Assembly (NCBI RefSeq): GCF_932526225.1
Contig: NC_064039.1
Coordinates: forward strand, 4,849,001 to 4,913,000
Reading direction: 5' to 3'
DNA length: 64,000 bases
Source of the DNA: Nematostella vectensis
Lineage: Eukaryota > Cnidaria > Anthozoa > Actiniaria > Edwardsiidae
A program made the translations under genes and the position numbers. Position 1 is the stretch's first letter; every line of letters begins with the position of its first letter. Positions 1 through 10,000 of the stretch are shown one piece after another. The notes under the pieces are model-generated. The model did no database searches. It was not told where the DNA came from and saw only the letters and a list, made by a program, of their open reading frames with translations.

Positions 1-2475
1 GGAGGCAGGCGTGAATACTATAGTGGGGGAGGGGAGGATGGAGTGAATACTATAGTGGGGGAGGGGAGGATGGAGTGAATACTATAGTGGGGGAGGGGAG
101 GATGGAGTGAATACTATAGTGGGGGAGTGGAGGATGGAGTGAATACTGTAGTGGGGGAGGGGAGGATGGAGTGAATACTATAATGGGGGAGGGGAGGATG
201 GAGTAAATACTATAGTGGGGGAGTGGAGGCAGGCGTGAATACTATAGTGGGGGAGGGGAGGATGGAGTGAATACTATAGTGGGGGAGGGGAGGATGGAGT
301 GAATACTATAGTGGGGGAGGGGAGGATGGAGTGAATACTATAGTGGGGGAGGGAAGGATGGAGTGAATACTATAGTGGGGGAGGGGAGGATGGAGTGAAT
401 ACTATAGTGGGGAGGGGAGGATGGAGTGAATACTATAGTGGGGGAGGGGAGAATGGAGTGAATACTATAGTGGGGGAGGGGAGGATGGAGTGAATACTAT
501 AGTGGGGGAGGGAAGATGGAGTGAATACTGTAGTGGGGGAGGGAAGGATGGAGTGAATACTATAGTGGGGGAGGGGAGGATGGAGTGAATACTATAGTGG
601 GGGAGAGGAGGATGGAGTGAATACTGTAGTGGGGGAGGGGAGGATGGAGTGGATACTTTAGTGGGGGAGGGGAGGATGGAGTGGATACTGTAGTGGGGGA
701 GGGGAGGATGGAGTGGATACTGTAGTGGGGGAGTGGAGGATGGAGTGAATATTATAGTGGGGGAGGGGAGGATGGAGTGAATACTATAGTGGGGGAGGGG
801 AGGATGGAGTGAATACTATAGTGGGGGAGTGGAGGATGGAGTGGATACTATAGTGGGGGAGGGGAGGATGGAGTGGATACTATAGTGGGGAAAGGGGAGG
901 ATGGAGTGAATACTGTAGTGGGGGAGGGGAGGATGGAGTGAATACTATAGTGGGGGAGGGGAGGATGGAGTGAATACTGTAGTGGGGGAGGGGAGGATGG
1001 AGTGGATACTATAGTGGTGGAGGGGAGGATGGAGTGGATACTTTAGTGGGGGAGGGGAGGATGGAGTGAATACTGTAGTGGGGGAGGGGAGGATGGAGTG
1101 AATACTATAGTGGGGGAGGGGAGGATGGAGTGGATACTTTAGTGGGGGAGGGGAGGATGAAGTGAATACTGTAGTGGTGGAGGGGAGGATGAAGTGAATA
1201 CTGTAGTGGGGGAGGGGAGGATGGAGTGAATACTGTGGTAGGGGAGGGGAGGATGGAGTGAATACTGTAGTGGGGGAGGGGAGGATGGAGTGAATACTAT
1301 AGTGGGGGAGGGGAGGATGGAGTGGATACTTTAGTGGGGGAGGGGAGGATGGAGTGAATACTGTAGTGGGGGAGGAGAGGATGGAGTGAATACTGTGGTA
1401 GGGGAGGGGAGGATGGAGTGAATACTATAGTGGGGGAGGGGAGGATGGAGTGGATACTTTAGTGGGGGAGGGGAGGATGAAGTAAATACTGTAGTGGGGG
1501 AGGGGAGGATGGAGTGAATACTGTGGTAGGGGAGGGGAGGATGGAGTGAATACTATAGTGGGGGAGGGGAGGATGGAGTGAATACTTTAGTGGGGGAGGG
1601 GAGGATAAAGTGAATACTGTAGTGGGGGAGGGGAGGATGGAGTGAATACTGTGGTAGGGGAGGGGAGGATGGAGTGAATACTGTAGTGGGGGAGAGGAGG
1701 ATGGAGTGAATACTGTAGTGGGGGAGGGGAGGATGAAGTGAATACTGTAGTGGGGGAGGGGAGGATGGAGTGAATACTGTGGTAGGGGAGGGGAGGATGG
1801 AGTGAATACTGTAGTGGGGGAGGGGAGGATGGAGTGAATACTATAGTGGGGGAGGGGAGGATGGAGTGGATACTTTAGTGGGGGAGGGGAGGATGGAGTG
1901 AATACTGTAGTGGGGGAGGAGAGGATGGAGTGAATACTGTGGTAGGGGAGGGGAGGATGGAGTGAATACTATAGTGGGGGAGGGGAGGATGGAGTGGATA
2001 CTTTAGTGGGGGAGGGGAGGATGAAGTGAATACTGTAGTGGGGGAGGGGAGGATGGAGTGAATACTGTGGTAGGGGAGGGGAGGATGGAGTGAATACTAT
2101 AGTGGGGGAGGGGAGGATGGAGTGAATACTTTAGTGGGGGAGGGGAGGATAAAGTGAATACTGTAGTGGGGGAGGGGAGGATGGAGTGAATACTGTGGTA
2201 GGGGAGGGGAGGATGGAGTGAATACTGTAGTGGGGGAGAGGAGGATGGAGTGAATACTGTAGTGGGGGAGGGGAGGATGGAGTGAATACTGTAGTGGGGG
2301 AGGGGAGGATGGAGTGGATACTATAGTGGGGAAGGGGAGGATGAAGTGAATACTGTAGTGGGGGAGGGGAGGATGGAGTGAATACTATAGTGGGGAGGGG
2401 AGGATGGATTAAATACTGCAGTGGGGGAGGGGAGGATGGAGTAAATACTGTAGTGGGGAAGGGGAGGATGGAAGG
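1..2475. repeat. 32-bp minisatellite array, about 77 units
   Basis: The unit reads GAATACTATAGTGGGGGAGG followed by GGAGGATGGAGT (32 bp) and repeats with few changes from the window start to about 2475. Variants (CTGTAG, CTTTAG, CTGTGGTAGG, GATAAAG) recur in a fixed order in the right half, giving a higher-order period of 544 bp (17 units): the GGATAAAGTG variant is at 1604 and again at 2148. On the minus strand, which is the sense strand of the neighbouring gene, every unit is a pyrimidine tract followed by CACTATAG or CACTACAG. The array begins about 95 bp downstream of the donor at 2571, so it probably lies inside an intron of the TMEM53-like gene. Confidence 0.97.
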
Positions 2476-2571
2476 AATGGTTTCATACTTTGTATGGTGT
2501 TGTGGAGATTTGTGTACATTTGATTTGCTAAAAATATTAATTGCATTTTAAATTGGTTAATTTTGATTTAC

Positions 2572-4718
2572 CTCTGCAACTTCAAGTTTAGCTGTCACAA
2601 CATCGGCCCCATATTGATGGTACATACTGCCATACTTCTCCAGGTGCCGACTCTTGGCAAGTAACCATCCAAACAGTACTACAACAGGTTTGATACTTCC
2701 TTTTTGAAGCTCAGTTGGACAGGGGTGATAAGAAAGGGCTTGACGACATTTTCCACCATGGAAATTCCTGTGTGCAGCACATCTTGTACCAATGGATTGG
2801 AAAATGAACTTTAGAGAAAAAATTGGATGGAAGATGTAAATCAAATGCTCTGGACGGCAGAGCGTAATGAAAAAAGCAGGAGTTGAAATATGCAAAGATG
2901 TGCAAAAAAAAACTTACAACAAAATTAGGCATGTGTACTTCAGGCGTGTAGCCAGGATTGGCTGGGGGGGGGGGGTGCACAGTCATAGGTATCATATGGA
3001 AAAATCATAGTATTTAAAGATTCCTTAATAAGAAATGACCCACTTTTTGGCCGCCAAGGTAGGGGTGCACGCCCACCCCCCTGTGTACGCACAAGCCTGT
3101 ACTTTGGCGAAAATGTATGTTCTATAATGATTTGAATAAGCGCCCTCCTTTAATTAAGCACCCTCTTCGACCTTGAATTTTTAAATAAGCCCCCCCTCCC
3201 CAATAAGCAACCCCCTTCCCACCCCTCTAAACAAATCTCAACAAAATTTACCACTTGAACGTTGTAAATTTAGCTTGCATAGAGGTGTCACGTTATAACA
3301 AGGGCCTATTCATTCCTTGAACTTCTTTATCCAAATAATTTCTGTTCCCAGTCCATTCGTAAGCTGGTATTCTTGCCGAAATTTTATAAGCACCCCCTCA
3401 CCAATAAGTAATAAAAAAACAATAAAACACAAGTAATAAGTGTCCCTCTAAAGTGCCCTGGGCACTAATTTGCATCATTATGGTATACTTCATTTTATAA
3501 GAGAATTGATAAGAGATTTTATAATGGAATGTGCACTACCATCGCCACCATTAAGCCCTGTACAAACTGCGCCAGCACCTGCCACCATTGCTGTCAAATT
3601 TAGTTTGACTGACTATAGGACAAAGGAAATGTCAAAATAGAAAATTGACTTTCTGACATTTCCTTTGTCTTGTGGTCAGTTGAGCAAGAATTCGCCAACA
3701 ATGCTGGCCGGTGCTGGCGCAGTTTGCACAGGTCTTTACAAAGTGTTAAGGAAGTTAGCCAATAAGCCTTAGCATGCAAGAATTAAATATTTGATCAACA
3801 CAGACTTCATAGCTAGGAGTACTCTATGTGCTGCAAGCATTTCTTTGCTTTGCTGGCTGGTTTGTGTCCCGGCACATGTAATGAGTTCTTCAAGTAAGGC
3901 CAAGAGTAAACAAAGGGAGCCCAAGTATTTGTAAGAAAATCACAATAAAAAGAGTGAGGCAAACAAGGTGTCCAATTATATTATGAAACTGCACAGAGGG
4001 AATTAAAATGATTATACTTCTAAAAATTGGGTGAGGATGACTTTTTGTTATTTTACTGCGAATTTTGCCCCTATGAATTTAAGACCATCTACGGGACATT
4101 TATGCCTGAAACCGCTGTACGAAAAAGGATGAAATGAAAGCTACGCATAACTTAAAAAATCCACTTTCTGTGGCTAGCTGCACGGCTGCCGTGCATCTAA
4201 TCACAGAGTTTATATTCACCGTCACAATTTACTGATCCTTTTTAAATATTCATTTTATCATTTTATGCAAATCTATCATTTTAAACCTAGAGTTTAAAAA
4301 ATTGCTTTGCATCGAAGAATTCTATACATAATGCCAACTCGCCATGTGTGGTTTTCGTAATCGTGAACAAAGGGGAGAATCCCAAGAGCAACAACAAGAC
4401 GGCGAATGTGTTTTGATCCATTTTGAGTTGCAATGGGGTTCCATTGGAATACAAGATTTAACCCCCCACAAGTAGGATAAATTCCTGATCAACAGCTTAT
4501 TATCAATCTTACATAGCGAGTAATATGATAAAATATTAAATAAAAAGCTTATTATAAGCTTACATTCATTCACCAAAAGCAAAGACACGAGCGCTCTTCA
4601 TATTGAAAGGAATAAGTATTTCCTCATCCAACAATATACCAAAAGGTAAATCAATTCTCTATTCTACCAAAATGATTACCTTGTTAAGGGCTCTCTTGTT
4701 CATCGCTGGATAAATCAT
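2572..4718 (-). CDS. TMEM53/DUF829-like protein, 5' exons (partial)
   Basis: Two exons fit in phase 0. Exon 1 (4718..4680) starts MIYPAMNKRALNK and ends at donor GTAATC. Exon 2 (2808..2572) follows a pyrimidine-rich acceptor ending CTCTAAAG and ends at donor GTAAAT. Exon 2 encodes 79 residues containing KPVVVLFGWLLAKSRHLEKY and then GSMYHQYGADVVTAKLEVAE, which resembles the first beta strand and helix of the TMEM53/DUF829 alpha/beta-hydrolase-like family (P-V-V-x-L-x-G-W, then K-Y, then Y). TMEM53 proteins are integral to the nuclear envelope/ER in vertebrates; the role here is inferred from family only. The remaining exons must lie left of the window, beyond the minisatellite. Exon 2 is well supported by similarity. 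Exon 1 rests on frame and splice fit alone, and the second in-frame ATG at 4703 is an alternative start. Confidence 0.6.
2944..3100. repeat. Dispersed 'GTAGCCAGG' C-rich repeat
   Basis: The block opens GGCGTGTAGCCAGGATTGGC, contains a G run and a C-rich stretch, and closes GTACGCACAAGCCTGTAC. It belongs to the same loose family as 47648-47800 and 58884-59023. The remaining sequence to 3450 is rich in AATAAGC(A/G)CCC motifs and contains no exon that I can see. Confidence 0.5.
3557..3732. mobile_element. MITE-like palindromic element
   Basis: The ends are imperfect inverted repeats: CCTGTACAAACTGCGCCAGC at the left and GCTGGCGCAGTTTGCACAGG at the right. A second inner pair surrounds ACAAAGGAAATGTCA and TGACATTTCCTTTGT. 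There is no coding capacity. Related ends occur near 58620-58670 and 63330-63470, so this is a small non-autonomous DNA transposon family. Confidence 0.7.
4287..4421 (-). CDS. Small ORF with signal-peptide-like N-terminus (tentative)
   Basis: A 44-aa ORF starts MDQNTFAVLLLLLGFSPLFT after CAAAATGG, a good start context. The long leucine core after a short polar N-terminus looks like a signal peptide. A possible donor (GTATAG) lies after GELAL, so this could be a first exon rather than a whole gene. It sits inside the presumed first intron of the TMEM53-like gene, on the same strand. I do not recognise the product, and a chance ORF is quite possible. Confidence 0.2.
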   Translation of the reverse strand: MDQNTFAVLLLLLGFSPLFTITKTTHGELALCIEFFDAKQFFKL

Positions 4719-5462
4719 AAATTGCAAAGCTTCTTTCAGATCCAGCGGATTCTAAAAGCTTCTGTGTGTATAGTTTGGGTTTTCTTGTAATGCGCTGTAA
4801 AATACTTGACGCTGATTGGACGGCTGAAAAGAAAACCGACCTTCGTCGCCGGCGACCTTGATTAACCTTCGTTGAAGCCTGACAGAGCCGTCCCTCCCCT
4901 CCCCCAAGCCTAAAGATCATTAGTCATAGAATTATCAAAGTTTCATTACACTTAAGTTGTGCTCAGTTTCAAATTGAGTGGAAATAATGTATCACGGCTG
5001 TTGTATGGCGTTAGCTCGATCACCTGTTGTGTGAGCCCACAGTTCGCATGACCGCAAAGCCTGATGAAAAAGTTTGTGTGTTCTACACTTCATTGTTACT
5101 AAAAAAGGAAGGGAATTTGTCGACTTATCGGTGTGAGAATAACGCTACATAAAACAAATGGTAAAATAACAAGCAAACTCTACAAACATGCGAGTTTTGA
5201 GTTTCGCCTTCCAATAAAAGTGTAAAGAGATAGACGTCCAAACGCGGGAAACCGTTTCAATACAGTAAATTTTTTATGTTATTTCCTTTGTAATTATACA
5301 TTTTCAGTATGCCTAGTGTTCCCGGCCGCATCAGCACTAAAAACGAAAAATCTTTTAATGTGTTTAAATCTTTTAATTGTCTAAAATTATGCTTGTCTAT
5401 CAAACTATCAGGCCGGATCAATCGAAAATCCGATTCAATCACGAAGCATTAGAATGGTTAGG

Positions 5463-5645
5463 GCCGCACTGGGGGCATGTGCCCCCCCCCCCCCCCTAAC
5501 CCCGCAAATATTTTTTGCGTACCCTGAATTTCAGCCGGGGCGCCTGGGTCCTACGTGAAATTAGGCTAGCAGGGGCGTGGCTGTGCCCCCAAGTTTCTGG
5601 CTTGTGCCCCCCCCCCCCCATCTTACGTGGCCTGCTACGGCTCTG
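5463..5645. repeat. Dispersed 'GTAGCAGG' C-rich repeat copy
   Basis: A C-rich block with GGGGGCATGTGCCCCC, GGGGCGTGGCTGTGCCCCC and the closing motif CTTACGTGGCCTGCTACGGC. Further copies lie at 18577-18735 and 47864-48028, with partial ones near 28450 and 52300. It is non-coding, and its ends are imperfectly inverted (GCCGTAGCAGG / CCTGCTACGGC). Confidence 0.7.
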
Positions 5646-5702
5646 ATGGTTTAAGTTTGATTGAGTCTGATTTATCGAAGGCAAAACAACATGGTGGGCA
5701 GG

Positions 5703-5955
5703 TTAAAGCCGCATTGTCACCAGTTTACTTCCGGTCGATTACCTAACAATATCCGATGATTTTTAACGGAAAGCGCGAAAAATATTTCAAAATATTGAAA
5801 GCAGTGTGTCTATTGGAAGTTTCTTTGATGATGTGATTGGTAATTTAGAGCGGATGGCCTGTTAAATATCTCGGATTCTAATAGGTTCTTTTGTCTTTTA
5901 CGGTTGAGGTTTCCGTCGGACATCCGGAAGTAAACTGGTGACAATGCGGCTTTAA
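5703..5955. mobile_element. TTAA-ended MITE, 253 bp (copy 1)
   Basis: Inverted termini of about 32 bp start TTAAAGCCGCATTGTCACCA and end with the complement GGTGACAATGCGGCTTTAA. The centre is AT-rich with no ORF. A second copy with the same ends is at 48211-48453. A TTAA target is typical of piggyBac-type elements, but no transposase is present and the assignment is inference. Confidence 0.85.
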
Positions 5956-7084
5956 GCCATTCCTCCACCTTCAGGCAACATGTAAATTAGCACAAGTAAC
6001 GGAGGCAAGACATATTTATTTTTACAAAATTTAGAAACTGATTACAAGTCAGACTTGTTATGAGAAGGTGACGATTAACATTTCTATTCCATCCGTGATA
6101 TTCTGTTTTGACCTAGACAACCACTCTACACATAACTACACTATTTTTTCTTTTTAACGATGATTAAAACTTACACTTTCATTTACACTTAGGCTAAGTT
6201 CAAACGCTGTATTACTCGTGAGCTGTTGCTGTAGCTCTCTGCGCAACCCCCTAGCTGCATGCTGGGAAGGATCGACTCAACAACGGTTAGAACCGAGCCT
6301 GTATGACGTAAGGGTAATGTGTCGATTCTCTTTATCTGCTTGGTAGAGTGATTCCTGTATGCCTAGGTAAAGTGGTTAGCGTTTGTACGAGTAGCCATAA
6401 CTTCTGGTCTGTTGTTTGGGCTGACCGTCGGTATAAGCATGACCGGAACTCTGCAATTCGAAAAAAAAAAAAAGTTCTAGGTTACCACAGTGAGGCCCGT
6501 AGCCAGGGGTGGTTCGGGGGGGAAGGGGGGGTAGGGGTAGGAAGAACCACCCCACACGACTTGAAGGTCCGCCTAGAAGAAGGAAAATTGAGTACCACTA
6601 TGCAAGCTAGGACGAGCTACCTAAGAGAAAATGGTCCGCTGAATGGGTAAACGATCCCCCCGTTCAAAATACAGAATACGGGTGACAGAACAGATCTAGT
6701 CGCCGAAGATCTGGAGTCCGTTATTTGTGTCTCAATTCACTTACCACTTTTATTCAATATCACATTTTCTAATTACGAAAATCGTTCTAATCTCGTTAAA
6801 AAAAAAGTAATAGTGGCAAGGAAACATACGAAAATTTGATTAAAACATCAAACTCCATTATATCTAATCAAGAGAATACTAGGTTATGACTACAGAAATC
6901 ACTACTATCCTTATCTTTTTCTCATTAATTTCCTTCTGTTGGGCGTATGTCAGCTTCAATTATGGGACGCTCGAAGATAGTTCGCTTCAATCCCCCCCCC
7001 CCCCCCCCCCCCCCCCCCCACATTGCGTTCAAATTTGAAATCTTTTTTTTTTTCTGCCTCAACATTACTTTTTCTCAATATCCT
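5956..7084. other. Intergenic stretch between gene A and the TMEM53-like gene
   Basis: No exon is visible. The stretch holds a G-rich tract (6510-6540) after a CCGTAGCCAGGGG-type repeat start, an A run near 6460 and a homopolymer C run at about 6992-7019. The 3' UTR and polyadenylation signal of gene A should lie in its right part, but I could not place them with confidence. Confidence 0.5.
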
Positions 7085-10000
7085 CTATAGACTTCTCAGC
7101 AGACTTTCTCGGGATAGGTTGATTATTGTCGTGGTCAGAGCAGCACTGTTTGAAAGACTCACCGGTGCGCTAGAAGGGGCGAGGGCTTCAAGGAATTCCT
7201 CGGGCAGTCGTCCGTCGTAGATGGCGGAGATGGGAGCGAACGGGTGGTTAGTGCCATTCAAGTAATTCTAAACCAAGAACAACAGAACTCATTACGCGGT
7301 CCGCATGTGATTTTCCTTACTGCACCATCTGTGAACAGTTCATCAAAATCTCAAATAAGCCCATCGCCAACCTTAGTATCTAGAGTACGGGATACCTGTG
7401 GTTTGCCGAGAGGCGAGCTACAAGAAGATTGGGAAGAGGCGGGGTATGGGGTAATATCACAACCACAGAAAAACCGAAACGCAACAGAAATTCGAAAAGA
7501 ACGCCAGGAACTAGAGTGAATTCTAACTCCCCTATTTCTAACGTGAAGTCTAATGCCCCTATGTATTACTTCCGTGAAGTCTAATGCCCCTATGTATTAC
7601 TTACGTGAAGTCTAGTGCCCTTATGTATTACTTACGTTGAGTCTAACGCCCCTATGTATTACTTACGTAAAGTCTAATGCCCCTATGTATTACTTACGTG
7701 AAGTCTAACGCCCCTATGTATTACTTACGTGGAGTATAACGCCCCTATGTATTACTTACGTGGGATATAACGCCCCTATGTATTACTTACGTGGAGTCTA
7801 ACGCCCCTATGTATTACTTACGTGGAGTCTAACGCCCCTATGTATTACTTACACGGAGTCTAACGCCCCTATGTATTACTTACGTGGAGTATAACGCCCC
7901 TATGTATTACTTACGTGGAGTCTAACGCCCCTATGTATTACTTACGTGAAGTCTAACGCCCCTATGTATTACTTACGTGGAGTCTAGCGCCCCTATGTAT
8001 TACTTACGTGGAGTCTAACGCCCCTGTGTATTACTTACGTGGAGTCTAACGCCCCTATGTAATCTAGCATGAAGTCTAACGCCACTATATTACTTACGTG
8101 AAGTCTAACACCTTAATGTATTACTTACGTGAAGTCTAACACCTTAATGTATTACTTACGTGAAGTCTAACACCCCTATGTATTACTTATGTGGATTATA
8201 ACTCCCTGTACTTACGGTCCCGATTTGCAAGGCCAGACGCCTCTCATCGATGCTCGCTTTGTTGCCAGAATAAACGAACAAAGCGTTACCCGTGTCAAAC
8301 AGGAACACTGCCGACGAAAGGGAGATATCAGATACGATTATTATTTGATATAGTGTATTTTAAAATACAGCAGTACAGAGTCGAAATAGATTCTTTTTAA
8401 TGATGAAACGAGGATAGAAAAAGAAACATGCTTTGTAAAGTTTTGTCTTAATTTATAGTTTTGTAGAAAGAGAACGTAAAATTTTGCAGGTGAAATGCCG
8501 TCTATGTATCAAATAGTCACGTTATTTCTAAGTGCAAGTCGTCTGATTTATCAAGGGTTTGCGTGTATTGTACATGAGATCGTCGTTCATTCACTCACCA
8601 TCTTTCTCGTCGAAGTCATTCCTAGTAATGCGGCCTTTTCCCTTCTTCATCTCGGTAAGTTTCATCTGACCTGAGGCGTCTGAAACCCTTGTAAAGTAAA
8701 CATTGCAACATCCGTTGCAGAATTTCGATGAGTTAAGTAGGTCAAAATTCCAGAGACACTATGTACAACGTTCTTCAGTAACGAATCCAGCACTTGCCGA
8801 AATAATAAGTAAAAACCGGTGTGTAAAGAAACATGGGGTATGTGCCCGTCGCCTACGCCAGTTCGTCTTTACGATAAGAATGTCGCCAGCAGTAAAACAA
8901 AGAAATTAGCGTAATGTGAGGTGCTACTTTGCTACGCACGAACACACTCGGCTTCGGCTAGGCAAAGCATGCTCGACTACGGTAGCAGATGAGATTACGC
9001 AGCGTTACTTTACCAGGTTTTCTAAGCAAACCCCCGCGTCGCAAAGCACGGCGCTTTTCAGCCAATGTAGAGAGGATTTCATGGTTTTATCATCAGAATT
9101 TAGCCTAACAATCTCTGTTCCTCCTGCCCTTGGTGATCATGCGCGGTCACCCAGCGGTCATTGCGGGCGCTCCCTGGAAATCCCAGCGGGCATTGCGGGC
9201 ACTCCCTGGAGATCCAGCGTAATTTTGCCGCCGAAGAAAACACCGTCTGTTTCTTCGAGCACGTACACATATTTGCATAATAACATTTACCTGAGCAGGA
9301 CTGGCTCAAAGTCGTCATAATCTCCTTTCTGTAAATACATGGAGAAGTCGATTAACATTATGGCAGAGAAATTATAGCATGAAAATACAAAAAGTCACAT
9401 TCAATCAACTACTTATCTAATGTATCACACAAAGTCACGTTATATGAATAAGCACGCGACTTCTTAGTGAAGAATGTTATCGTATACCTCTTCTTTACAT
9501 GGAAGATCAGGCAGGAACCGGTAGAAGGGCGCACTTCTGTCCTCTCCTTCATCTAAGATATAAAAGAAAAAAAAAGATAAAATCATATATCCCCAATCAA
9601 ATAACATCATCGCATAACACAGTCAGCTAAGAAATAGACACAACCATCGCATCGGACAATCACGATACTGAAACACATAAGAATGATACAACCCCAAATA
9701 ACGTAACGCTAACATCAAGCTCCACTATCACGTAAGACCATCACGCGACACATTCACGTAAGAGCATATCAAGAGACTCAATCACGTAAGACCATATCAC
9801 GCGACACATTCACGTAAGACCATTACGAGACAAAGTCACGTAAGAACATCACGCGACACTCATGTAAGACCATATCACGAGACACATTCACGTAAAGACC
9901 ATCACGCAACGACATGACGGAAAAACCCTGAATATGCGCAATAATTTCCTTGTATTCCGGACTGAGTTTCACTTTTCGAAACACATAACATGAGGCAGAA

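Noticed and set aside
7023..7519. Two plus-strand ORFs over the gene A last exon
   Set aside because: They are antisense shadows; the minus strand continues gelsolin domain 3 in the correct phase.
7519..8200. CRISPR array (regular 31-bp repeats)
   Set aside because: Units are contiguous with no unique spacers, and the genome is clearly eukaryotic.
8916..9320. 134-aa plus-strand ORF near the gene A exons
   Set aside because: It overlaps exon 10 of gene A antisense, has no family resemblance and no splice or start support.
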